Source: Xylaria sp. FL1777 (Eukaryota; Ascomycota; Sordariomycetes; Xylariales; Xylariaceae). Taken from it: a stretch of 64,000 nt of DNA. Where the stretch lies: contig MU400527.1 of assembly GCA_022578965.1 (NCBI GenBank), positions 372,001 to 436,000 on the forward strand, in the 5' to 3' direction. The stretch's first letter is position 1, and the number at the start of each line of letters is the position of its first letter. The position numbers and the translations under genes were made by a program. Below, piece by piece: positions 48,884 to 59,737 of this stretch. The notes under the pieces are model-generated. The model searched no databases and was not told the DNA's origin. It saw nothing but the letters and a program-made list of their open reading frames with translations.

Positions 48884-51800
48884 ATGCCGAGAATGCCTCG
48901 CAAGTTCAAGGACAAGGTCGATGATACCCCTATCCCATGTCGTTTAGCTAGCTCTTTCCATACGAAGACTTCCCTGGAAGCCTCGCCCGACGTGAAGAAC
49001 GAGCGCCCCTTATTCTCTAAGGATCTGGAGCCTCCTCGTGGGTTTGGACCTTTGTCGACGGTATGCGACAAGCCTCGCGGACGAACTCCCCGTGACGGCG
49101 TACACAATTTCATCTTCGCTCGAGAGAAGGTGGCGGCCAGGCCCAGAACCGGCCGTAACAATGATGATGGCACTCCTGTTATTAATGATGCTATCAATCA
49201 CCCCGAGTTCTACGGTTACTATAACTTCGAAGGACGCAAGATCGACGAGCTCACGACTTTCGAAAAGAATGCTCTCGAGATGGCCGTGCATTATCCCAAC
49301 ATTCGAAACGGAATCATGAAGGTAAGAAAACTAATTATGCTATCAAATCTTCTTTTCCAGGTGTCTTCTGACCCTGTTCACTAGGCTCCCCTATATTTCC
49401 GCACAGGATCCTTCACCCGACCCCGGGCAGACCAGCCTGACTTGGTCCGTCAGGTTTTCGGTACCACTGAACTATTTGACAAGATCGTTAGCCACCTTAT
49501 TCCTCGGTATGGGGATCTTGCCAACTTGTGCGCAACATCCCAGTTCCTTGCGGGCAAGATACAGTCTTTATGGGTAAGAAACTGAGCCTCCAGTTGCTGT
49601 CGTCTAGACATTAATCATTATCCAGATGCACCTAGACGCTACCGATAACAGCTTTCTAGGCTGGGATATGTACTCCCTGGACGATGTGCGCAAGATAGAA
49701 GCGCAGAAAGAAGCAAATTGTACCCAAGGGGTCAAGCAGGTTCATAGCCGATTTTTCTCGCCGAGCGTCATCATTTCCCCCGTTCGCCCTCAAGATCAAG
49801 GCCCTTCACGGGAGGTTATCTTTAACAAGGCTGGGTACCCAGTGACCTCCAGTGTTGAGGAATACGAAGAAACGGATTTTGCGAGCAGCATGATGGCTCA
49901 TTACAAGCTGCGTGAGTCCTATTCCTTCCCGGTCATAGACTCTGAAGACGATCTTGCTAACGATTCTCTTACTAGTGCACCTTGTTTACCTTAACGGAAG
50001 TGCCATCAAGCATTTAATCCTCCATAGCTTGCCGTGGTTGAACACTAAAGCACTACAGCGCATTCTTCCAGAGATGGATGTACTCGAAGCACTCGGAGTT
50101 CACCAGTGTTTTCTACTCACCCTGGGTGACACTCAACCGTTCCTGGTTGCCATTAATGATATCAATGAGAACCGTGCAAAGCTCAATCGACCACATATTG
50201 CCGCTGACTTTACCCCCTTCTATTACAAGGGGCCCCCTTACAAGCCCGATGGTACTGGGCATGTCGGCGAATATGGCATTGTTCCCGAGGAGAAAGTTTG
50301 GCTAGACTCTACACATGCCGTTACAGCCCAGTTACTAGGCATTCGGGATTTATGCCACAAGGGATACCAGGACTTTTTCACTCCTGGCACAGGATTCCGG
50401 TCATTCCTTGACCGGCTCCCAGTTCGCACTATGGCAAGCATTCTGAAATGCATTGAGGCCATTCACGACTACAAGAGGAACAAACATCACTCAGGCGTTG
50501 GTGTGCCGCACTGGTGTAGAACTGGCACGCATTATTCTCATGGCCACGACAAGCGCCCTCTGATCTCCGAGGAGATGAAGCATGCGATGGAAGTAACATT
50601 ATGGCAAGATCTTATAATCTCTTGCAACGGCCGACCGGTGCTGCAGAAGAAATTAAACGACTTCATTATCCTCCGTGGGAAATTCAAGCTCACGCATTGC
50701 GTCGAATGCAACACTGATATGCCTGCATGCTTCTTCATGGCGAATATCCTCGCGCGCCGAGCGGAATATGTCCTGTGCCATGGTTGCCAACTAGGAATTC
50801 ATCTTTCCAAACACAATTGGCGTCTGTATAAGGAAAGACGCGATCTAGCCGAGCGGATATTTAAGGGCAGGCGCTCTAAAGAGCTGTCCCTAAGGAAAGT
50901 ACTGAAGAATATTTCCAAGCCCGAAAGGCCATGGATCAGCGCTTCTATTCCCCCGCGGGATGCTATTCTCTCCCGACCCGGCATGGTCGATTCAGACTTC
51001 CATGAGAAGGCAGAAAAGTTGGGATGGAAGCTCACTATTCAGATCCCGCGTCGGCTTAACCTTGTCCATGCTGCTATTGAGGTTATTGATAAGGAGTATG
51101 ATGACTATCTCTCCTACGAAGACCGCATTAGAAAAGAAGGAAGGCAGAGAGAGCTTCAGCTAGAAGAGCTGCAGTTGGGATTTGAGTCGGGCACCAACCA
51201 GCATGACCAATACAACGGATCATTGGAGCGGCCTTGCCGTAGCTGGGAACTGAATATGCGGGACTTCCGGGCTGAATTAGCCCTTGATAACGGAGACTTT
51301 GTCAATAATGCTCACATACCCATTTTCAACCTCGAGAGCAATGTTGCCGCGATGCTGGGCCGCTCGGGTGGATTGCCTGAGTATTGGAAAGACGGCCCTA
51401 ATAAAGAGTTTGGTAACAAGGATGTCGTATTCAAGGACCCTCACAATACCACCATGTCTTCGGTCAGCACTGAAATCGAACCACCAAAGAAAGAGTCCGG
51501 CTTGTCGAGTTTGAAAAGTAACGACTGGGACGAAGACAACCCCGTTCGGCCGGTAGCTAGTCGTCCTAGTTCTATGACAACCCTATCGACTAATAGTGGT
51601 CACCATTTCACGGCCATAAGCGGGCAGGAAGAGGCAAATTACCAAACCTCATCCATCACTCATGAAGATACGTCGGAAAAGGCTACACAACCGCCTCGAC
51701 GCCTTCTTCCTCACCAGCGGCGAGGACCGCAGACAGCTCAATCAACACAGAGCACACCTCAACAAAAGCCACTGACCTATGCGTCCGTGGCGGCGTCTGC

Positions 51801-52047
51801 GAACAGTCCTTCTCACCAAGTGCCGAAGACACCAACTCCGGGACGAATCCGAACCCCGTCTCTCCATGAAGAGTCAGCGCAAGAGGCTACCCCAACTGAG
51901 TCGACTCCGACTCCGGCCCCGAAACCGCAACCGCAACCGCAACCTAGCCCCCCCCGGCAAAGGCGATATGCTCCCATCATACATGATCCTCATCCTTATT
52001 TGGACTTTCATGCAATGCGCATGAGGGCCGCTGGACGGTGGTCTTAG
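48884..52047 (+). CDS. F-box-like fungal protein with CxxC/CxxC zinc-type pair
   Basis: Probably a fungus-specific F-box-type protein of unknown target. Exons 48884-49321, 49385-49573, 49626-49911 and 49976-52047 give 994 residues; introns are 52-64 bases with good donors and a GCTAAC branch in the last. Residues about 173-209 look like an F-box: ELFDKIVSHLIPRYGDLANLCATSQFLAGKIQSLW in two helices, with Trp at the end. The middle has C546-x2-C549 and C572-x2-C575, 22 residues apart, a likely zinc knuckle, then KHNWRLYKERRDLAERI. Residues from about 800 are disordered: Ser/Thr/Pro/Gln-rich, with PKPQPQPQPSPPRQRR near the end. An F-box would bind Skp1 and make it an SCF substrate adaptor. The motif is weak, so that role is inference. 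Confidence 0.7.
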
Positions 52048-53351
52048 AAGACTGCTCCCCCCCAGCGCATCTTAGCTATAGATGGCGCGGGTCGTAACAA
52101 GACGAGACGACGACGGCGACATGCGGAGCCAGAGGTGTCTGTCTGTCTGTCTATCTTTCTAACTAACCATCTATATTCAATCTTCCCAGCTGCGCGGGCG
52201 CTACTGCGAATTTTCATCTCGAAACACTGCGATTACAAGGCGGTTATAATCCCACCATCTATTTCCCATCTGCACGAGCGGTGTTTCCTCTTGTTGCTGG
52301 ACCGCCTTGTATATGAATCGTACGGACCCGATCTGCTTTTATGGGGTTGAGCATTCGGATTTAGAAGGTGTGCCCATCTTATGATTGATTTCTTTTCGCT
52401 GGTCGAGGATCATCTATGAGCACAGCGGGTGATGTAAGGCATCAAATTACTACGAATCACGGAAATTCTACAGCAGAGATTTTCTTGTTTTGAAGGTTGG
52501 GAGTTGGAGGAAAGGGGAGGGGCACGGGTATTGTGAGATGGATCTGCGGTAGTGTTTGTTTTGCCTTTGTCTTTCAACGGACAGATATATTCATCATCAT
52601 CGCAGCCGCATAGAACCCTTCTAGCGGCGATGGATGATGACACGGGTTACGACGATGGAAATGTGCACGGCATATCGTGAGATGACGCGGCATGATATGG
52701 AATGGCATGGCATGATGCATGAATTTGTGGCGTCCGGTTAGGGACAGACAGGCATTGTTTTTCACGCGATGGTTTTCGTTCAAGGTGTTTCGAACTTTTC
52801 TGTTTCTCCCACCTGTCCACAGGGTTCGGGTAACCAGAGAGGGCAGGAAGCTGCGCAACAGGATCTCGCGCACTAGGAGGATGAAGTCAGGTTGCTTTGC
52901 TAGGCTAAACGAGGAAATTGAAAGTGCCTCCCCCCAAACCATCACGGTTTCTCTTATGACGTGTGACATGATATAACCATGTTCGATACTAATAGTATCG
53001 ACTTCATGACACTCCTGTAGATGAGATGCAATGCCAGTGATCTTAAGTTGAGGGAATGACTTCGTACTTATTGAGAGTTCGACTGGCTCTTCTTTGGAGA
53101 TGGGAAATATGGATATTTTCTATCGGAGGTGGAAATAGCGTTGACGCTATGATAAAAACTAGTTGACATATAACAAGACATAGATGAAAGAAGACTAGAA
53201 AATGGATTAGAACACTAGAGGATCCCCCCCCCCAGAAAAAAAACAGCATAGCTGTTTGTTGGAAATTTATGTAAGGGTTTATATATTTGTACAGTTGTTC
53301 TATCTATACCTATCTATTGAGGATATCAGTTCCAATGTACAGTGGGTAAAA
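52048..53351. other. Convergent intergenic region, F-box-like gene / LysRS
   Basis: 1.3 kb with no supported gene. TGTC units at about 52136-52152 and a C9 run at about 53224-53233. Flanking 3' ends converge. Confidence 0.5.
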
Positions 53352-55130
53352 TTACGAGCCCTTGGCAGCTTGAGAAAGGGAGACAACATTCTTCAGATTG
53401 CCAAACGAAAGAATATCGCCGATTCTCGATGCGCCAGTAAACAACATGACGAGCCGGTCGACACCACAGCCCCATCCGCCAGTGGGAGGAAGCCCGTGTT
53501 GCAGGGCTTGAACGTAGCTCTCGTCGATTTCAGCTAGCTCTTCCTCCTCAGCTACTGCACCTTTGGTTTTAGCTTCTACCTGGAGTTCGAATTTACGGCG
53601 TTGTTGGAAAGGATCATTCTCCTCTTCGTACATGTTGGCTATCTCGCGACCTTCGATGAACAGCTCAGCTCGCGCGGACACGAGTTGACCAGTCTTGGGG
53701 CAAATGAAAGACTTCGACAGCGGAGACATGCAGGCTGGATGGTGTATCACAAACAATGGCTCGTTCGACGACGGATCCTCGAGGTAGGTCGTAGCTAGAT
53801 GATCCAAAAGTTTGTTGAGCACCATTCCTGAGATTGCTAACGATGCATGGTGCTCTGTAAGCAGATCGGTAAGTTTCTCAAGAGCATCAGGTTTCGATAA
53901 GTCTGGAAAACGGAAGCCGAGAATATCTTGAAGTGCGGGGATAAATTCGACTTGCTTCCACTGGCCTTTTGGTATCGAGAAATGTGGATTTTGGAGAGAT
54001 GTGAAGCGGCTTGCTATGACTTGGCTAACGTCATGATGGAGACGCGTGATGAGTCTTTCAGTTATCTGAATGAGCTCTGTCAGGTTGAAATACGCGGAAT
54101 AGAATTCACAACTGGTGAACTCTGGATTGTGTGAAGTGTCGAGGCCTTCGTTTCGGAAGCAGGGACCGATCTCAAAAATCTTATCGTTACCACCAACGAC
54201 TAATCGTTTGAGCCAGAGCTCAGGAGCAATTCGCATTGCCAATTGCTTTTCGGAAAATGCCGTTGCAGCGGTCAAAAACGGCCGTGCAATAGCGCCCCCA
54301 GCGGAGTCAGCCAAAATAGGGGTCTGGACTTCGAGAAAGTCTTGTTCATGTAAAAAGTCTCGTATTGACTTGATAATGTGAGAGCGAAGCCGGATAGTGT
54401 CCGAGGTTCTTCGATTCACAAGCAAATCAACATGTCTATTTAAGACCTTGGTCTCCTCGTTGGTTAACTTATCTGGGAGGGGTGCAAGGGCCGGGGTTAA
54501 AATAGCAGGGAGTTTGAGTGCTCTCAATGTCAGTTCACCCGATTTTGACCGAATAGCTGTTCCTGTGACTGATATAATATCCCCACGGCGCAATGGATGA
54601 AGAGCCTTCTTGAAGTCCTCAGGTTCTAATGAGGGGGAGGCAAGGCTGCCAAGGTGCACCATGACCTGAACTTGTTGGTACCCGCCTAGAATATTTATGA
54701 AAACTAGCTTGGACCCAGCCCGTCTTATAGTCATGATCCTGCCTTCAAGAGTGATATTCTCCGAGGCTGGTGTTGATGCTTCATCTTCAAACTTCTGACG
54801 AAAAGCGGCTATGGTCATGCGATCTGTTCGGCAGTCTAGCCTGGGAAACTGGAGCACATCATACTCTTGGAGCTTCTGGACGCGGCGTTTAACCGTGGCC
54901 GCACGGGTAGCCGCGGTCGCTAGTTCATTCACTGGAATGGAAGATTCGATGTGGCTAGATTGCCTCGTTCCAGCAATATGAAATGCTCTCTTTTGCTGTG
55001 CTAGACATGAGAAGCACTTGCCATGTGTATTTGTGCATGAGGCAAAGAGCCGAGAATACGCAGCCCTATTAGCTGGCGGTGGCCCAAATAGATAAGGGCG
55101 CAAAAACCGAAGACATTGAGAAGTCTCCAT
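53352..55130 (-). CDS. MSK1: Lysyl-tRNA synthetase, mitochondrial type
   Basis: Class II aminoacyl-tRNA synthetase charging tRNA-Lys, most like the mitochondrial enzyme (yeast Msk1, 576 residues). Single exon, 592 residues. The first 60 residues are Arg/Ser/Ala-rich with few acids, fitting a matrix-targeting sequence. The OB-fold anticodon domain covers about 115-225 (ITLEGRIMTIRRAGSKLVFI). Motif 1 region LRSHIIKSIRDFLHEQDFLE; motif 2 FEIGPCFRNEGLDTSHNPEF with the LysRS-specific HNPEFT; motif 3 GWGCGVDRLVMLFTG near the C-terminus. SARAELFIEGREIANMYEE is also typical. It is divergent from TIM10 across about 730 bases. Mitochondrial location is inferred from the N-terminus and the family branch. 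Confidence 0.95.
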   Translation of the reverse strand: METSQCLRFLRPYLFGPPPANRAAYSRLFASCTNTHGKCFSCLAQQKRAFHIAGTRQSSHIESSIPVNELATAATRAATVKRRVQKLQEYDVLQFPRLDCRTDRMTIAAFRQKFEDEASTPASENITLEGRIMTIRRAGSKLVFINILGGYQQVQVMVHLGSLASPSLEPEDFKKALHPLRRGDIISVTGTAIRSKSGELTLRALKLPAILTPALAPLPDKLTNEETKVLNRHVDLLVNRRTSDTIRLRSHIIKSIRDFLHEQDFLEVQTPILADSAGGAIARPFLTAATAFSEKQLAMRIAPELWLKRLVVGGNDKIFEIGPCFRNEGLDTSHNPEFTSCEFYSAYFNLTELIQITERLITRLHHDVSQVIASRFTSLQNPHFSIPKGQWKQVEFIPALQDILGFRFPDLSKPDALEKLTDLLTEHHASLAISGMVLNKLLDHLATTYLEDPSSNEPLFVIHHPACMSPLSKSFICPKTGQLVSARAELFIEGREIANMYEEENDPFQQRRKFELQVEAKTKGAVAEEEELAEIDESYVQALQHGLPPTGGWGCGVDRLVMLFTGASRIGDILSFGNLKNVVSLSQAAKGS

Positions 55131-55860
55131 TTCGACTGCCCTTGAGCGAGTTAGCTTTCATGTCAATTAGGAACTTTAGCTTGTGTAGAACAGGACAATT
55201 GGGATGATCAGATAGGCTGGCACAATGAGATCAAGCACCACAAATGTGGTGTCAGTCGCAACGGTTCTTAAAAAGCAATATCATCATTATACGCTGGGAT
55301 ACAAAGATGAAAGGTCCTGACTTACTCTCTCACTGAGATAGGCAAGTCTTGCAGGGCCTCTGAATTCAAACCCAGGTGTCCCTACTTGCTCCCTATCCCC
55401 TTTCACATTGGGGTTAAACTACTTGCAAAGCTATGCCTCCCAAAAGAAGAAAAAAAGCGATTATTATGGGAAAGTGAATGCAGAATTTGCAGCATAATAA
55501 CTCAATCTTAACTCTCTCTTAGTGGAAGTAGTTCACCTACTATCACTAGAAGGGAAGAAAAAGGGAAGAAATGCGCGAGTCTTACAGACCGATGTCGTTG
55601 CGCGCTACGGGATTGCCCGTCCATAGGGCCTTTTTTTTCTGCCGGCTCAACTACCAATGGCATAACGATTATCCGGGCCACCGCCTTCCTATTTCAGTAA
55701 TATGCAGGTCTAACTCGGACTGAAAGTTGAAGCAGCAAGCTTTCAGCCAGTCTACCTAACAAAAGAACAAAAGTCCATTCGCGCATTGCATCTCACAACC
55801 AATATATCGTCACTGTAAATTTGCTCAATTCAATCAAACTCCCCAACATCTAGAACCGAA
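55131..55860. promoter_or_regulatory. Divergent promoter region, LysRS / TIM10
   Basis: 730 bases between the start codons of two genes for mitochondrial proteins transcribed outward, so the only upstream DNA for both. No gene inside. A (T)8 run at 55630-55637 and A/G-rich stretches near 55440-55460 and 55550-55570. No specific factor site can be claimed. Confidence 0.5.
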
Positions 55861-56262
55861 ATGTCGTTCCTTGGATTTGGAAGACCACAGCCTACGTCGG
55901 CAGAGAAGATCGCCGCCGTCGAAGCTGAAATGAAGCTCATCGCCGAGATGGCCAACCGGTAAGTTACACCGTTATCTAATAGCCATAGCCATGCGTTGGC
56001 TTTCTCTGTCTCCCGAAAGGGTCTACCAAGCGCTGGGGATATGACATACTCACAACTGCCGTTTATTAGCCTCACTAGAGCATGCCAACAGAAGTGCGTT
56101 CCCAACGACTACCGCGAGGCCGAACTCAATAAGGGCGAGAGCGTCTGTCTCGACCGGTGCGCTGCCAAGTTCTTCGATGTCCACCTGAAAGTGTCCGAGC
56201 AGCTTCAACAAGAATCACAACGAGGCGGCGGCGGCGGCGGCGGCTTCGGATTTGGCGGTTAA
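55861..56262 (+). CDS. TIM10: Mitochondrial intermembrane-space chaperone Tim10
   Basis: Small Tim chaperone that, with Tim9, escorts hydrophobic carriers across the intermembrane space to TIM22. Exons 55861-55958 and 56070-56262, with a 111-base intron, give 96 residues (yeast Tim10 has 93). It shows the twin CX3C motifs C-QQK-C and C-LDR-C, preceded by [20 protein letters not shown] and including [16 protein letters not shown], a Tim10 rather than Tim9 pattern. The intron splits the Arg codon just before LTRAC. The C-terminus is Gly-rich (eight Gly in a row). There is no presequence, as expected for a substrate of the Mia40 disulfide relay. Confidence 0.96.
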
Positions 56263-57873
56263 GTTCGTAAAAGGATAACGATGATGTGATAGCATCAGGC
56301 GACCCCGACATAGAACAGCACATATAGAACTAGACCCTTTTGGCAAGGTCTCCCATACTGCCAGAACTGTACGATTATAAGCGACACGAGGGCATGCGAT
56401 GACGAATTAGCATATCAATACCCGGGAGCTTTGTGGGATCAGGGAGAGCGGCTTTGTAAGATCCTGGAGCATTCTGTATGTATGCATGGACTCGGGCCAC
56501 CCGTAATAAGGGTCGATAATGAAATGATTCCCCTCACGAAACATCGCTCGTCCAAGGCTGAAGCAATTGACCGAGCCAACCAAGAGGTGCCACCAATTAC
56601 CAAACAATGCATACGATTCTCTATGGGGGTGCCTTGATAGTCGTAGGTACGTAGCGAGATCGGGCCATTTCCCTCAATCAGAAGTAAATTGCTTATAGTT
56701 AGAGGAGATGGATTGGGTCACATCGGGGCTGCAGGCACTGGAAACATGTCGGGTTGCTTCAATGTAAGCCTCGGTTTAGGCGGCAATTGACACAGAACAC
56801 CGACGAGTGCACCTGTCTGTATGGATAGCCATGATCGGCGAGAATCGGCGATGCTGTCTGTTCTGTAGCGAGCCTATAGTGAGTAGTTACATGTAATTTA
56901 TGACCTGCCGGACCAACGGCTATGTAGGCTTGCCTGGAACTTCTCGGAATTCGCATGTTGGTTTCACATGCTTCAAGTTCATGGCTATAGTATTGGTAAG
57001 GAACAGTCGTTCATCGATTTCATAGAAACAGCCGAGACGACACTATTTCTGCTGGAATCTTGCTACGATTTCTGATGCGTACCTAAAGACGCGCACATTG
57101 GTAAGAATCGTGTTACTGAAATTGGGGGTTTGCTATTATATGTATAGTTTCTCGTGTACGTGCAGGTACTTGGGTGTTAGTGAAGTGCTCCGTTCCACCG
57201 TTCCCACTGTTCGTTAAACCCAAGGACCTGGACAGTACCTAATCTGGAGTTCGGAGGAGGCACCTAACTCAACTCGCTTAGCAGCAGTGGGGTGCATAAC
57301 AATAGGCGGGTCTTTCCCCTATCAGGCCTAGAGCGCCTCCTTCATGGAGGGGTTCGGTGTGGAAATACCAAGTAGTATGATTACTAGAACCCTTGCACTC
57401 CTCAACAATTACTTGCACAGACAAGATCGGATTTGGATTTGGTGAGACTCGGTCGATTTAGTCCCCACCACGATCGTTGTCGTACCACTTTTGCTCCTAC
57501 TTTACCTCAATACGCCACTCCATCAAGCCCTGTCAATTTCTACTTGGACATCGAAGAGCTTGCGACACAATGGACTTTGTTTGATCTTTTGCTTGAGATC
57601 CGTCGGGTCCATCTCGTCATCACCACGTCGAGCCTTTGACGCATTCGCCTTGCAATCGCCGGGCATCCGAGTTGGGCAACCCATTCGATTCCGGACATCG
57701 CGCATTGCGTGTTGGAACCACCCTGCTGTGGTGCCGGAAATCAACGTAGCTCACCTTGCGTACTGCCACTTCAAGCTCAGCCGACCTTATACAAGTCCGC
57801 CCATTCTCCGAGACTCTTGCACTGCTTGTTCTCCGCACGTACCGAAGCACCCATCTGCCTCGTTCTGCATACT
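56263..57873. other. Intergenic region, TIM10 / adenylate kinase
   Basis: 1.6 kb with no supported gene. Contains the TIM10 3' flank and the upstream region of the adenylate kinase gene. The frame of the latter is open for 55 codons before its ATG but has no ATG there. Confidence 0.5.
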
Positions 57874-58686
57874 ATGCGCCTTCGCCGAGCGGCCCGTGTG
57901 ATCCTCGTCGGCGCGCCGGGAGTTGGCAAAGGAACCCAATCCGAACGCCTGCTCTCACGCTTCCCTCAACTGTCTGCCATCTCGTCCGGTGACCTCCTCC
58001 GTCACAATGTCAAGAACCGCACACCCCTCGGTATCAAGGTCGAGAAGACCATGAGGACGGGTGGCCTGGTTCCCGATGAAACGATTCTTCGCTTGATTAC
58101 CAATGAGCTCTCCCAGCGTGGGTGGATCTCGGGTGGTCAGTCCAGCTTCACGACCTTTGCATCCGCTGTCTCGGGTGATAACACATCTGCGATCGACGTC
58201 GCTACAGATTCATCTATTCCCGGTATAGATACAGATCCAAATGCAGGTGCAAGCCTGTCGCGTCAAGCGTCCGAGGACCCGTCGGCCTCGTTCCTGCTTG
58301 ACGGTTTCCCACGCACAGCAGTCCAGGCTGAGCGACTAGACGACATCGTGCCTATGAACTGGGTGGTATCCCTTCAGACACCGTTCGAGGTGATCATGGA
58401 GCGCATATCGTCGCGGTGGGTGCACGAGCCGTCAGGCCGTATATATAATACCACATTCAACGCCCCAAAAGTACCTGGACGTGATGATATCACGGGCGAG
58501 CCACTTATACAGCGCGCCGATGATAGCGAAGAGGTCTACCGGGCACGTTTCCAGAAGTTCCAGGAGACTAGTGAGCCTTTATTGGAGCATTATGCCAAGA
58601 AGGGCGTCCTGTGGGAGGTCTATGGCCGCAGCAGTGACGAGATTAGTCCCCAGCTGTTTCAAGAATTCGAAAGACGGTTCCTATAA
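57874..58686 (+). CDS. ADK2: Adenylate kinase, mitochondrial GTP:AMP type
   Basis: Transfers phosphate from GTP (or ATP) to AMP, probably in the mitochondrial matrix. Single exon, 270 residues from ATG 57874. Walker A is GAPGVGKGT (13-21); the AMP-binding part is ISSGDLLRHNV to GLVPDETI; then comes DGFPRT (143-148). The LID reads SRWVHEPSGRIYNTTFNAPK...GRDDITGEPLIQRADD, with no zinc cysteines, as in the AK3/Adk2 branch. The start MRLRRAARVI is a very short basic leader, as in yeast Adk2. About 50 extra residues at 87-138, Ser/Asp/Thr-rich, sit between the AMP-binding part and DGFPRT; they explain the length over yeast Adk2 (225). The open frame upstream lacks ATG. Confidence 0.93.
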   Translation: MRLRRAARVILVGAPGVGKGTQSERLLSRFPQLSAISSGDLLRHNVKNRTPLGIKVEKTMRTGGLVPDETILRLITNELSQRGWISGGQSSFTTFASAVSGDNTSAIDVATDSSIPGIDTDPNAGASLSRQASEDPSASFLLDGFPRTAVQAERLDDIVPMNWVVSLQTPFEVIMERISSRWVHEPSGRIYNTTFNAPKVPGRDDITGEPLIQRADDSEEVYRARFQKFQETSEPLLEHYAKKGVLWEVYGRSSDEISPQLFQEFERRFL

Positions 58687-59737
58687 TAGAGCCAGACTAC
58701 TGGTAGTTACAGCTCATCTTCTTAATTAGTGTCAACTATCAAGTTACACGCACATGCCTAGCAGTAGGAGTTATATACACCACTGCATAGGATGGAGAGC
58801 TTTAGGGAATGTGGATAGGTGGTTAAATACTTAACATAACGTCCTGATTTTTGAAGCAACGTAGTTTGTGGCATTATATAGACCATCATCTCGTTAGTGT
58901 ACAAACAGGAAGGAATATGTTCACTTGATAGATGTTTGAATATTTCGGAAGTGCTGAATTTTATCTCAGTCTTCGAGAAGCAAAGATTATATTCAACATA
59001 TTACCTTTTTCTCTGCTTTATATTAACAGATAGTAAATTGATACACATCTCATTTGGATTGCAACCAACCCCACGTGTTCTAGACAGCATGACTCTATTC
59101 ATAGGTACTACCTATCTAATCGTTCAGCTTCACGTATAATCTAACCTGGTAGAGGTTAGCGTTACTTACCACACACCCCCATTAAGTAGGTGCATACTAC
59201 ATAGTAGCAGCTGATCCGAGACACGTGTACCTACCATGTGCCTGTCTACATGTAGCTACTGTAGGTACCTCAGCTGGGGCTAACAATGTATCACCACACG
59301 TCATTCCTTATAAAGACCCTGTCCAGGCGACCTATTCTTCGGAAGCCCTATTAACTTCGAATGGCCACACCATAAAGTTATTCAGGGCCGCTCAGGTACG
59401 AAAGTTAACTCAACACGTTCTCAATGCAGTTATTTCAATTTCATATATTGCACGCTTGTCTTTGGTCAGGTGTCATGTACCTAGTAGCAGTAGTTTCATG
59501 AAACTGGTTTTCCGTTCTTGATCTAGCTGGCACTTAGATCTGTCTATCATTCAGCCTTTTCCCTCACATTCCTGCTGCTACTGCATCCTGGGCTTGATTT
59601 GGACATATCGAACTTGTCTTCTGAGAATTCCATAAAATGCTCAGTATCTGAACAAGTCGAACCTCGCCGAGATTTATCACAATCTAGTCCCTCATTCTCA
59701 AGTCCTCGTAGCCGAAAATCCGAGGCTTGTCCCTACG
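58687..59737. other. Intergenic region, adenylate kinase / GH76
   Basis: About 1.05 kb with no supported gene; TACCTA/TAGGTA motifs near 59106-59115, 59228-59235 and 59262-59269. Upstream region of the GH76 gene. Confidence 0.5.
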
